Part shown: piece after piece, positions 15,625-23,553 of the stretch | Layout: each line of letters starts with the position of its first letter | Position numbering within the stretch: position 1 is the stretch's first letter | Assembly: GCA_905234785.1 (NCBI GenBank) | Contig: CAJOIP010000005.1 | Coordinates: 1-59,683 of the forward strand | DNA: 59,683 nt | From: an uncultured Eggerthellaceae bacterium | GTDB lineage: Bacteria > Actinomycetota > Coriobacteriia > Coriobacteriales > Eggerthellaceae | Reading direction: 5' to 3' | The notes under the pieces: generated by a model | Database searches by the model: none | What the model saw: only the letters and a program-made list of their open reading frames with translations | Told to the model about the DNA's origin: nothing | Translations under genes and position numbers: made by a program

Positions 15625-16305
15625 TTACCGAATCGAGCCTGCATCCATCCGCAGGACGCGGTCGGCGTATTGCTGCGCCGCCGACTCGTGCGTGACGAGC
15701 AGGACAGCTGCCCCCTCGTCGGCGATCCTGCGCAGCGCTTGAAGCACGATGCTGGTGTTCTCGTCATCCAGGTCGCCTGTCGGCTCATCGGCCAACACGA
15801 CCCCTGGGTTGCATATGAGCGCCCTGGCCACCGCCATGCGGCGCATCTCGCCGCCGGACAGCTCGGACGGGTAGCAATCGGCCAGCTCGCGAATGCCGAG
15901 CATGTCGAGCAATTCCATGGCGCGCCCTTCCACGCCGTCGTCATCTCGGTACATGAGGTACGGCAGCGTGACGTTCTGCACGACCGTCAGGTTGTGAAGC
16001 GCCGTCTGCCCCTGCGGGATGACGCCGATGCGCTCGTTGCGCAGTTTCGACAGCGCCGCGTCGTCGAGCGCGTACAAGTCCTGCTCGTCGAGCACGACCG
16101 CGCCTTCGCTGGGCTGCAACAGCCCCGCCATCATGTTGAGCAACGTCGACTTGCCGCCGCCCGAACGGCCTTTGAGAGCCACGAGCTCGCCTGCTTCAAG
16201 TTGAAGGTCTATCGGCTTCACGGCTTCGAAGTACTGCGCCGACTCACGTCCCTTGCGGAAAAACCTCTTGCACGCACCACGCGTCTCCATGCGAATCTCG
16301 CCCAT
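15625..16305 (-). CDS. ABC transporter ATPase (LolD/MacB type), second module of iron operon
   Basis: The 226-residue ATPase has Walker A GRSGGGKST, Q-loop IPQGQTAL, signature LSGGEMRRMAVARAL, Walker B VVLADEPTGDLD and H-loop VTHES. It pairs with the FtsX-like permease encoded immediately upstream; the stop TAG and this ATG are one base apart. It is the last gene of the iron operon. The usual system has one ATPase, so this second copy suggests a duplicated or additional export/mechanotransmission module. The start is chosen by coupling to the permease stop; the longer upstream frame overlaps that gene. Confidence 0.85.
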   Translation of the reverse strand: MGEIRMETRGACKRFFRKGRESAQYFEAVKPIDLQLEAGELVALKGRSGGGKSTLLNMMAGLLQPSEGAVVLDEQDLYALDDAALSKLRNERIGVIPQGQTALHNLTVVQNVTLPYLMYRDDDGVEGRAMELLDMLGIRELADCYPSELSGGEMRRMAVARALICNPGVVLADEPTGDLDDENTSIVLQALRRIADEGAAVLLVTHESAAQQYADRVLRMDAGSIR

Positions 16306-16306
16306 G

Positions 16307-17506
16307 CTACTCCTCCCGCAGAACCTGGCCGGCGTCGACCTTCGAGAGCCTGCGCGCCGAAAGCGCCGAGGCAGCACACCCCGCGACGAGCGTGATTACG
16401 AGCGCAAGCGCAGCGAACAGCGCCATCGTCGCAAGGTCTGGCATGAGGAACGGCACGCCGAGCGCATCTTCAAGCGCGCCGTTGAACGCCAACACGACGA
16501 GCAATGCCACGGCGACGCCGATGACCGCGCCGAGCACGCTTATGAAGGCAGCTTCTTTCACGACGACGCCCGACAGGGCCGAACGCGATGCGCCCAACAC
16601 GCGCAGCACGGCGAATTCCCTGGCGCGTTGCTTGCCGACGACGGTGAACGCGATGACGAGCACGGCTGCCGCAAGCGCCCAGATGACGCCCATGAGCACG
16701 CCGACGACGCCCGAGATGCCCGAAACGCTTTCGGCAACCGACGACGTCATGGCGCGTGTAGACTCGGCGTACACGCCGCGCACGTGGATGTTGATGTCGC
16801 CCGCAACCGCTTCGGCATCGTAGCCGTCGGCGACCTTCACCTGCACGGTTGAAATCATCGTTGCGGGATCTTCGTGGGAATCGGGCGGAAAGCCCTTCTC
16901 GATCGCCGCGTTGATGAGATGCTGGACGGTGTCGCCCGTGGCGAACACGGCGTTGTCGAGCTTCGTCCCCGTTTCGTCGAGCTTCGAGACGATGTCGCAT
17001 TTCACGCCATACAGCTGGATGGTCGCCCCCACGGCGCCTTCGATGTTGCACCCGACGACCACCTGGTCAAGACCGAGCTCGCCACCGTAAGAGCGCGCGA
17101 TCCACGGCTGCACGGTGAAGTCGGTGTTCGGGTCGAAGCCGATGATCTGCACGGGCATCGAACAGCAGCCCGCCTTCACGGTTGCGAGGAAGTACTGGGG
17201 CGAGGCCGCTTCGATGCCTTCGCGCTCGGCCACCTTGTCGAGCACCGACGCGTCCATGTAGAACTGGCCGGGCACGCCTTCGACGAGGATCTCGCCCAGG
17301 TCGTTGTGCGAACGCGCGGTCATGGGCGCGACGATGACATCGGCGCCGAGACGCGCCTCGAGACTTGCGATGCCGTTCTGGAGGCTCGACATGACGAGCG
17401 ACCCGCCGTACACGACGAAGGCGAGCAACGCGACGAGCACGACGAGTCCCGCTGTGCGCCCCGAATTGCGCACGAGGTTGTTCAAAGGCAACTGTTTAAG
17501 ATTCAA
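16307..17506 (-). CDS. FtsX-like ABC permease, second module of iron operon
   Basis: The 399-residue protein has one helix near the N-terminus (TAGLVVLVALLAFVVYGGSLV), a large ~220-residue external domain with CCSMPVQIIGFDPNTDF, and three C-terminal helices containing QRAREFAVLRVLGAS, the FtsX/MacB signature. Such proteins transmit ATPase motion to the outside rather than form a channel. A TTG at 17506 with GGGGAT upstream is chosen; a GTG at 17554 would begin inside a palindromic repeat and is less likely. It sits between the FMN-binding lipoprotein gene and its ATPase. Confidence 0.8.
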   Translation of the reverse strand: MNLKQLPLNNLVRNSGRTAGLVVLVALLAFVVYGGSLVMSSLQNGIASLEARLGADVIVAPMTARSHNDLGEILVEGVPGQFYMDASVLDKVAEREGIEAASPQYFLATVKAGCCSMPVQIIGFDPNTDFTVQPWIARSYGGELGLDQVVVGCNIEGAVGATIQLYGVKCDIVSKLDETGTKLDNAVFATGDTVQHLINAAIEKGFPPDSHEDPATMISTVQVKVADGYDAEAVAGDINIHVRGVYAESTRAMTSSVAESVSGISGVVGVLMGVIWALAAAVLVIAFTVVGKQRAREFAVLRVLGASRSALSGVVVKEAAFISVLGAVIGVAVALLVVLAFNGALEDALGVPFLMPDLATMALFAALALVITLVAGCAASALSARRLSKVDAGQVLREE

Positions 17507-17522
17507 CGATTCATCCCCGTTC

Positions 17523-17584
17523 GCAGGGGCGCTCTCCGAGCGCCCGTCAACCACGGTAGTCGGGCGCTCGGAGAGCGCCCCTAC
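17523..17584. repeat. Second copy of the 62-bp palindromic repeat
   Basis: The arms 17523-17546 and 17561-17584 match those of the elp3 copy at 2234-2295 except for one base, and the loop TCAACCACGGTAGT differs at two positions. It occupies the 112-base gap between the FMN-binding lipoprotein gene and the downstream permease gene, just before the permease start. Confidence 0.9.
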
Positions 17585-17618
17585 GGTTCATATGTACCAT
17601 TCGTAAACTATCGAACGG

Positions 17619-18074
17619 CTATTTGGAAGCTTCTTCCAAGGCCGCCTCGGTTGCCTCGACGAACTGCTCGTACAGGTACGTGGCGCCCGAAATGGCGTCG
17701 ACGCCGTCAATCGAGCCCGCCTCGATGAGCGCGGCCGTGTAGTCCTCGCCCGTGGAAACGGCTTTCTGCGCCACGGCGTAATAGGACCCGTCTTTGCCGT
17801 AATCCTTGTCCTTGGGCGTGCCATCGACCTGAAACGCCTGGAACTCGGCGTCGACGATCTTGCCGTCTTCGACGGTGATCTTTATGATGCCGTAGCCATC
17901 GCCGTCGACGTTGGCGTCGAGCGTGCTCGACTGGCCCGTGTACGTTCCGTCCTTCAGGTTCGCAGACGCGCTCGTGGCGCTACCGCCTCCGCCGCCGCAA
18001 CCCGCCAGGCCCAGCGCAGCGAACATCGCTGCCGTGCCGACCATGCAAAACTGACGTCGAGAAATGTCCGTCAT
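17619..18074 (-). CDS. Tat-exported FMN-binding lipoprotein
   Basis: The 151-residue protein begins with a twin-arginine signal (ISRRQFCMVG) that runs into a lipobox (ALGLAGC) and a Gly/Ser linker, so it is probably an exported, membrane-anchored lipoprotein. The rest is an FMN-binding domain: DGTYTG start, GIIKITVEDGKIVDAEF, and the flavinylation-type motif DAISGATYL, where the Thr after SGA can carry covalent FMN. The window shows no ApbE flavin transferase. In related FTR1/P19 operons thioredoxin-like proteins occupy this place, so it may deliver electrons for iron redox chemistry outside the cell. It starts one base after the upstream ATPase stop. Confidence 0.82.
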   Translation of the reverse strand: MTDISRRQFCMVGTAAMFAALGLAGCGGGGGSATSASANLKDGTYTGQSSTLDANVDGDGYGIIKITVEDGKIVDAEFQAFQVDGTPKDKDYGKDGSYYAVAQKAVSTGEDYTAALIEAGSIDGVDAISGATYLYEQFVEATEAALEEASK

Positions 18075-18075
18075 C

Positions 18076-18771
18076 TTATACCACGTCCTTCCGTGCGGCT
18101 TTGCCGAAACTCGTGTCTCCGTTCTCACTTGTCACTTTTCCGTATTCGAGCGTGATGACGCGCTCTGCCGCGGCGCCCACCTCGGCATCGTGCGTCACCA
18201 CGATGAGCGTCGTGCCCTCGTCGTGAAGCTGGCGGAACAGGTCGAGCACGATCTTCTCGTTGGCCTCGTCGAGGTTGCCCGTGGGCTCGTCGGCCAGGAT
18301 GAGCTCGGGGTGGTTGATGAGCGCACGCGCCACGCACACGCGCTGCTGTTCGCCGCCGGAAAGCTGGCTGGGCAGGTGCTTCGCGCGGTCCGCCAGGCCG
18401 ACGCGGTCGAGCGCCTCGAGCGCCTCCTTCTCGTCGGGCATCGAGTGATAGTACTGCGCCACCATGACGTTTTCGAGCGCCGTCAGGTAGTTGATGAGGT
18501 GGAACTGCTGGAATATGAGGCCGATCTTGTCGCGGCGGATGTCGGTCAGGCCCTTGCTCGAGACGCTGGCGATGTCGACGCCGTCGAGCAGCACCTGCCC
18601 CTTCGTCGGCGAGTCCATGCAGCCGATGATGTTCATGACCGTGGACTTGCCCGAACCCGACGGGCCCATGATGGCGACCCATTCCCCGACGTCGATCTTC
18701 ATGTTCACGTCGTCGAGCGCATGCAGGTCACCGTAAATCTTGTACACGTTCTTCAGTTCGAGTAATGACAT
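18076..18771 (-). CDS. ABC transporter ATPase (LolD/MacB type), FetD-like
   Basis: The 231-residue ATPase has Walker [11 protein letters not shown]-loop [11 protein letters not shown], signature [15 protein letters not shown], Walker [13 protein letters not shown] and H-loop VTHDAE. AAGGAGAAACGC precedes its ATG. It should power the two FtsX-like permeases encoded upstream, matching the ATPase position in the Campylobacter p19/ftr1 locus and in E. coli fetMP-fetABCDEF. The FMN lipoprotein follows without a gap. Confidence 0.87.
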   Translation of the reverse strand: MSLLELKNVYKIYGDLHALDDVNMKIDVGEWVAIMGPSGSGKSTVMNIIGCMDSPTKGQVLLDGVDIASVSSKGLTDIRRDKIGLIFQQFHLINYLTALENVMVAQYYHSMPDEKEALEALDRVGLADRAKHLPSQLSGGEQQRVCVARALINHPELILADEPTGNLDEANEKIVLDLFRQLHDEGTTLIVVTHDAEVGAAAERVITLEYGKVTSENGDTSFGKAARKDVV

Positions 18772-18788
18772 GCGTTTCTCCTTACAAG

Positions 18789-18815
18789 AATCAATTACCT
18801 CGGAGGAAATTGATT
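18789..18815. repeat. AATCAATT palindrome, copy 1
   Basis: AATCAATTACC-TCGGA-GGAAATTGATT has 11-base arms with one mismatch. It overlaps the stop codon of the permease gene (18814) and precedes the ATPase Shine-Dalgarno. A copy with perfect arms is at 38822-38848. Its low G+C content stands out from its surroundings. Confidence 0.75.
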
Positions 18816-19989
18816 ACTCTCCCTTCAAGACGAGGGCCGGGTCGACCTTCGTCGCGTTGCGGACGGGCAGGATGCAGGCGAGCGCCGTTACGGCGAGCGC
18901 CACGATGATGGTGATGGGAATGAGCGCCGGCAGGAACGTGATGGTGGAGTTGAACACGTTCGTCGACACGAGGTACGCGAAGCCGAAGCCCAAAAACGAC
19001 CCCAGGAGGCCGCCGATGAAGCCAATGAGCAGCCCCTCGCCCATGAACTCGAGCATGATGGAGCCATCGGAAGCGCCGAGCGCCTTGCGCAGGCCGATTT
19101 CGCGGCGGCGCTCCGTGACCACGGCCGTCATGGTCGTGGCCACGGTGATCATGATGAGCGCGAGCGTGATGATGGTGACCAGCAACACGAGCGCCGACAG
19201 CTTCGAGAGCACGGTCGTCTGCGATTCGGTGATGCGCTTCACGAGCTGGGGCGATACGCCGGGCACTGCGTCGGAAATCTTGTCAGCTGCCTCTTGCAGC
19301 TCCTGCGCATCGGCGTTCACGCGAAGCTCGGCCACGTCGTAGGTGAGCTCGGCCCCGATGAGGCTTTCCATGTCCTCCGCGGAAATGAAGAAGTAGCCCT
19401 CTTCCGACCCGCCGGTATCGAGGATGCCAGACACCGTGAAGTCCTGGAACACCTTTCCCTCGATCTCGCCGTTCAGGTTCACGCCGTTCGCCACGGCGGC
19501 GGCATCGGGCGGCAAGTACGCGATGGGCACGGTGTCGCCCACCTTCAACGAGAAGAACTCGGCTTGTTCGAGGCCCACGAGAACCTCGCCCGGCGCGCTC
19601 GGCAGCTCGCCGTCGATTTGCCAGTACGGGCTCGTAGCGTATGTTTTGCCGAGATCGCACCCCGTGACGATGATGGGCGCGTCGTTGATCGTGGCCGATT
19701 CGTAGCAGTACTCGATATCGCTTTCGACGCCGGCGTCGATCTCGTCGATTGCGTCTTGTATCTCCTCGATCGTCATGCCGTCCGATTCGGCGCTCGGCAC
19801 GAAAATCATGTTCGCGCCATACGCGAGGAACTGCTCGCCCATCTGGCGCGGCATGTCGTAATACACCATGACCAGGCCGGCGAGGATGGTGGCACCCACC
19901 GTCACGGCCAGAAGCGCCACCAGCATGCGCGATTTGCGGCGTGCGATCGACGCCGTGATCATGCGGAAGTACATCGTTGAACGTTTCAT
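18814..19989 (-). CDS. FtsX-like ABC permease, FetC-like
   Basis: The 391-residue protein has an N-terminal helix (RMLVALLAVTVGATILAGLVM), an external domain of ~215 residues and three C-terminal helices with ERRREIGLRKALGASD, the FtsX/MacB signature. GGGAGGCGCC precedes the ATG, nine bases after the preceding permease stop. With the next permease it forms the heterodimeric FtsX pair of the iron operon. Its stop codon lies within a palindromic repeat. Confidence 0.85.
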   Translation of the reverse strand: MKRSTMYFRMITASIARRKSRMLVALLAVTVGATILAGLVMVYYDMPRQMGEQFLAYGANMIFVPSAESDGMTIEEIQDAIDEIDAGVESDIEYCYESATINDAPIIVTGCDLGKTYATSPYWQIDGELPSAPGEVLVGLEQAEFFSLKVGDTVPIAYLPPDAAAVANGVNLNGEIEGKVFQDFTVSGILDTGGSEEGYFFISAEDMESLIGAELTYDVAELRVNADAQELQEAADKISDAVPGVSPQLVKRITESQTTVLSKLSALVLLVTIITLALIMITVATTMTAVVTERRREIGLRKALGASDGSIMLEFMGEGLLIGFIGGLLGSFLGFGFAYLVSTNVFNSTITFLPALIPITIIVALAVTALACILPVRNATKVDPALVLKGE

Positions 19990-19998
19990 GGCGCCTCC

Positions 19999-21288
19999 CT
20001 ACCTTCCGTGAAGCACTTCGGCCGGGTCGAGACGCAGAACCGTGCGGATAGCCGGGATGGAGCCGGCGAGCGTGACGACGATGACGAGCACGACGACGAG
20101 CGGGATGACCATCGGCGACAACGCGATGCTCGAATTGAACACCGTGTAGCCGATGATCTGCGCGAAGCCGAAGCCCACTGCGAATCCGACGGCGCCGCCG
20201 ACAATGGCCACGATGATCATCTCGACGAGCAGGAGCGCCGAAATGGCCCGGTCGTGGGCGCCTATAGCCTTCAGCAAGCCGATTTCCTGCGAGCGCTCCA
20301 TAACCGACGCCGTGATGAGGTTCGAGATGCCGAGGGCCGACCCCACGAGGGCCAGCACGGTGATGAGCAACATGAGCAGCTGCGTCTTGTCGAGGATGGC
20401 GCCTTCGGATTCGGCCACCTGGCGCTTGGCCTTGGCAACGGAATCGGTGATGACCTCTTGCAGCTGGTAGCAGATGGAGCTGACGTAGGCCGTGCAGTAC
20501 CAGGTCTCGTACTGGGCGGCCGTGAGCTTGGTCGGGTCCTTCGCGGCCTGGCGCGACAGGTCGTTGTCGGGCGTGGTGAGCGCGCTCACCTCGACGCTCG
20601 AGATGAGCCCTTCGGTGCCCGAAAGCTCCTGCACCAGGTCGAGCGGCGCGTATATCTGGCCGTCCTCGTCGCCGCCCGCCTCGTACACGCCGACGATCTC
20701 GTACGACCCGCTCAGCTCGCTGCCCGAAACCTTCAGGCTGTCGCCCGCCGACACGCCGAGCTCGTCGGCGAGCGCGACGCCCACCATTACCTTCTCGGCA
20801 TCCGCAGCGACCGACTCGTCGAGCCAGCGCCCTTCCACGACGTCCCACCACGAGCGCATGCTCACCACGCCGGCGTCGAGCTCCTCGCCCGTCGGCAGCG
20901 ACAGATGGTGGTTGTACCACGAGCCGACCATGGTGACGTCCTGGCCGTTCGCGTTCACATGCGCCTCGATAAACGGCGCGAAGTCGACGATGTTGAAAGC
21001 CCAGAAGATCGTCTTCACGTTACCGAGCTCGTCTTCCCTCAAGTACGACGCAGGCACCGATGACGCACCTTCGACCTCGTACAGGTCGCTGACGACGCTT
21101 GCCTCCTTCGGCACGACCGTGATGTTCGAGCCGTACGTTTTCAGCTCGGCGTTCACCTTGTCGCCGACGTCGAACATGACTGCGAGCATGGCCGTGGCCA
21201 GCGACGCGCCGAGCGCGATCGTGAAGGCGATCATGAACATCTTTCCCTTTTGGCGAAGCAGCACGCCCGCTATCATCCTGAGGAACAT
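19999..21288 (-). CDS. FtsX-like ABC permease, FetB-like
   Basis: The 429-residue protein starts with LLRQKGKMFMIAFTIALG and its first helix, then has a ~230-residue external domain and three C-terminal helices. The signature is VMERSQEIGLLKAIGAHDRA. GGGAGGTGATCGG precedes the ATG and the DUF2318 gene ends 12 bases upstream, so translation is probably coupled. It corresponds to one of the two permeases in FTR1/P19 iron loci. Confidence 0.85.
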   Translation of the reverse strand: MFLRMIAGVLLRQKGKMFMIAFTIALGASLATAMLAVMFDVGDKVNAELKTYGSNITVVPKEASVVSDLYEVEGASSVPASYLREDELGNVKTIFWAFNIVDFAPFIEAHVNANGQDVTMVGSWYNHHLSLPTGEELDAGVVSMRSWWDVVEGRWLDESVAADAEKVMVGVALADELGVSAGDSLKVSGSELSGSYEIVGVYEAGGDEDGQIYAPLDLVQELSGTEGLISSVEVSALTTPDNDLSRQAAKDPTKLTAAQYETWYCTAYVSSICYQLQEVITDSVAKAKRQVAESEGAILDKTQLLMLLITVLALVGSALGISNLITASVMERSQEIGLLKAIGAHDRAISALLLVEMIIVAIVGGAVGFAVGFGFAQIIGYTVFNSSIALSPMVIPLVVVLVIVVTLAGSIPAIRTVLRLDPAEVLHGR

Positions 21289-21300
21289 CCGATCACCTCC

Positions 21301-22644
21301 CTACTTGAACGTTTTCTCGTATTGCGACAGCCCGTCGGTCGGGAACACGATGTAGCCGTCGGCGATGCTGTATTCGACCGGTATGGGGTTGCACCCGCCC
21401 TTGAAGCCGATGGTGTTTATGTTCATGACGACGTCGCACAGCTTGCACACCACTTGCCCGTCGCGTTCGTAATAACCCGTTTCGCCGCAGATCTCGCACG
21501 CGTCGAGGCCGATGCCGTAGGCGCTTGAGCCGGGCTTCTTGATGACGATGAAGCGCACGCCCACGCCGCCCTGCGTGGTCTTGCCGTTTTCAAGCTCGAC
21601 GCCCGCTTCGGTCGTGTACGTGAAGCGGTGCAAATGCCCGTCGGCGACTTGCTCGAGCGAGACGTACACGTTGCCGTCGCGCACCTCGCACTCCTCGGAA
21701 GGAGAAAGCTCGGGCCCGCGGTTGGCGTAGTCTTTCACGACCGTGACCGTGAGCATCGAGATGAGGATGCACACGAGCACGCAGATGGCCCAACGGCGGC
21801 GGTTGCGCCACTTGGCGCGCAGCTTGCGGTGCTCGGCCGGATTCGCATACGGCTCGTCATCGCGCAAGCTGAGCGCGATGACGTAGATGGAAAGAACCGC
21901 GAACACGACGAGGACGAGCATGGTGAACACGACCGCGTTGTTCGACGTCCACGTGGTGATGGAAAACGCCGCCGAGTACAGGTCGGTGCCCGCTTTGACG
22001 ATGCGGCGCGCGATGAGGATCTGCACGAGGCTGACCGTCTGCACGACGCAGATGATGGCTATGACGATGCCCGTCGCAAGGCCCATCATGCGGTGGTTGA
22101 GAGCCTTGTAGGCTTTCGCCACGGCGACGCAGGCGACGACCGCCACGGCGATGCCGGCGATGTAGCCGATGATGCGGTAGGCGAAGTCGGTCGAAACCAG
22201 ATTGTCGACCGATATGCCGAAGTTCGCGGGATAGTTTATAACGTCGGGCAGCATGTAGAAGATGCGCAACGCCATGAACAGCGTGAAGGCGAAGAGCACG
22301 ATGACGCGAAGAACAGGCGAAGCGCCGCCGCCGGCTTGCCCGGAAGCGGCGCCTTTCGCCCCCTTGCCCATAACGCGCGCGAGAACCGCGCACACGAACG
22401 CGACCACGGCAACGACGAGCGACACGACGAAGATGCCCATGTTCCAATCGCCCGTGGCGATGAGCGCCGTGTTCTGCTTCATGACGGCCATGATGACCGA
22501 GGCGACTGCCGCGGCGATGACGCCTCCGAGCACCACCCTCGCGCCGAACCGGCCCTGCGAATCGCGCGCATACGCGAAGACCACGCCCACGAGCAATGCC
22601 GTGACGATGAGGTCCTCGACTACGTTTGCGAAATATATCTCCAT
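21301..22644 (-). CDS. DUF2318 Fe-S-type membrane protein, FetA-like
   Basis: The 447-residue protein has about eight to ten hydrophobic helices over its first ~300 residues, then a ~120-residue exported tail. The tail has two CxxC pairs, CEIC and CKLC, separated by 12 residues, plus GGCNPIP, which is the DUF2318 signature. In the Campylobacter and E. coli FTR1/P19 loci this protein sits beside the permease pair and is thought to handle electrons or metal at the membrane. AAGGAAAGG precedes the ATG. A hairpin lies in the 152-base gap upstream. Confidence 0.83.
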   Translation of the reverse strand: MEIYFANVVEDLIVTALLVGVVFAYARDSQGRFGARVVLGGVIAAAVASVIMAVMKQNTALIATGDWNMGIFVVSLVVAVVAFVCAVLARVMGKGAKGAASGQAGGGASPVLRVIVLFAFTLFMALRIFYMLPDVINYPANFGISVDNLVSTDFAYRIIGYIAGIAVAVVACVAVAKAYKALNHRMMGLATGIVIAIICVVQTVSLVQILIARRIVKAGTDLYSAAFSITTWTSNNAVVFTMLVLVVFAVLSIYVIALSLRDDEPYANPAEHRKLRAKWRNRRRWAICVLVCILISMLTVTVVKDYANRGPELSPSEECEVRDGNVYVSLEQVADGHLHRFTYTTEAGVELENGKTTQGGVGVRFIVIKKPGSSAYGIGLDACEICGETGYYERDGQVVCKLCDVVMNINTIGFKGGCNPIPVEYSIADGYIVFPTDGLSQYEKTFK

Positions 22645-22725
22645 AAGCCTTTCCTTCTTGACGGTTCATCCCCCGACGGGCAACTCATGCGCGCCCGGGG
22701 ATACACCATCTTCAAACGCCAGAAC

Positions 22726-22753
22726 TGGCTCGCCCGGTTTCCCAGGCGAGCCA
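22726..22753 (-). terminator. Hairpin between P19 and DUF2318 genes (possible attenuator)
   Basis: Perfect 9-bp arms TGGCTCGCC / GGCGAGCCA flank a 10-base loop in the 152-base gap 22645-22796. There is no following T tract on the minus strand, so it may attenuate the message or mark a processing site that keeps ftr1-p19 mRNA more abundant than the ABC part. No gene is visible in this gap. Confidence 0.45.
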
Positions 22754-22796
22754 GCAGGGAAGGAATAACCCTTGAAGGGTGCAAACCCCTAGCGGA

Positions 22797-23486
22797 TTAG
22801 TACTCCAGCGGGACGTAATCCCAGGTCTCGCTGACAACCAGCGGCCACTTAACGCCGTCGTCGAAGCTCTGCGCGCCAGGGCCGGTCTCGGCATCGGTGT
22901 GCAGCAGGTAGTTGTTGTCAGCCGGGCTGCCGATCGTGATCTCGAGCGTGTAGGTGCCCTGGTTCGGCAGGGCGATGTTGGCGCCGTAGTGCGGGCCGTC
23001 GGACGCGCTCATCTCCATGAAGGTGCCCTCGGCGGCAACGCTGCCGTCCTGAGCGGTGACCTTGTAGTCAACCGTCAGATACGGGACCCAGTCGCCAATG
23101 CCGAAGCCAAAGTCGTTGTCGAGCGCGTGAATGTCAGCTTCCAGGTGGATGTCCTTGCCCTCGATGGTGGAGCCATCGGTCATGGGCACGGGCTGGAAGT
23201 ACACGGCGGACACGTTCAGCCAGCCACCGGCCTCGACGTCCTCGAAGATCGGCGTCTCCTCGAAGCCGGCTTCCTCGCCCACGGCGCCTGCGGCGGCGCT
23301 GCTGGCAGAAGCGGACTCGGAGCTTGCGCTCGCGGAGCTGCTGGCCTCAGAACTTGCAGCCGAGCTGGAGGCGGCAGCGCTGCTCGAACCCGAGCTGCTG
23401 CAGGCAGCCAGGCCGAGGCTGGCGACCATGACGGCCGACACGGCGAAGCAAGCCATGAGCTTCTTCACGTTCTTGGTCTGTTCCAT
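22797..23486 (-). CDS. P19/Tp34/FetP-family iron-binding lipoprotein
   Basis: The 229-residue protein has a lipoprotein signal with lipobox SLGLAAC and a long Ser/Ala/Glu linker before the mature domain. The domain shows the P19 metal ligands: HLEADIHALDNDFGFG (His-x-Glu), GIGDWVPYLTVDY, FMEMSASDGPHYGANI (Met and His) and YLLHTDAETGP (His). P19 proteins bind iron and copper and deliver iron to the FTR1 permease. The linker anchors it outside the membrane, as expected for a Gram-positive counterpart of the periplasmic protein. AGGGAG precedes the ATG at 23486; an upstream in-frame ATG is less likely. Confidence 0.85.
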   Translation of the reverse strand: MEQTKNVKKLMACFAVSAVMVASLGLAACSSSGSSSAAASSSAASSEASSSASASSESASASSAAAGAVGEEAGFEETPIFEDVEAGGWLNVSAVYFQPVPMTDGSTIEGKDIHLEADIHALDNDFGFGIGDWVPYLTVDYKVTAQDGSVAAEGTFMEMSASDGPHYGANIALPNQGTYTLEITIGSPADNNYLLHTDAETGPGAQSFDDGVKWPLVVSETWDYVPLEY

Positions 23487-23553
23487 TGGTATCTCCCTTT
23501 CCTCACAAACAGACTTACTTATATCGGACACGGTTTTACGCAACCGTTGTTCC

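Noticed and set aside
17507-17554. GTG at 17554 as start of the second iron-operon permease
   Set aside because: It lies inside the 62-bp palindromic repeat; a TTG at 17506 after GGGGAT begins right before the conserved protein.
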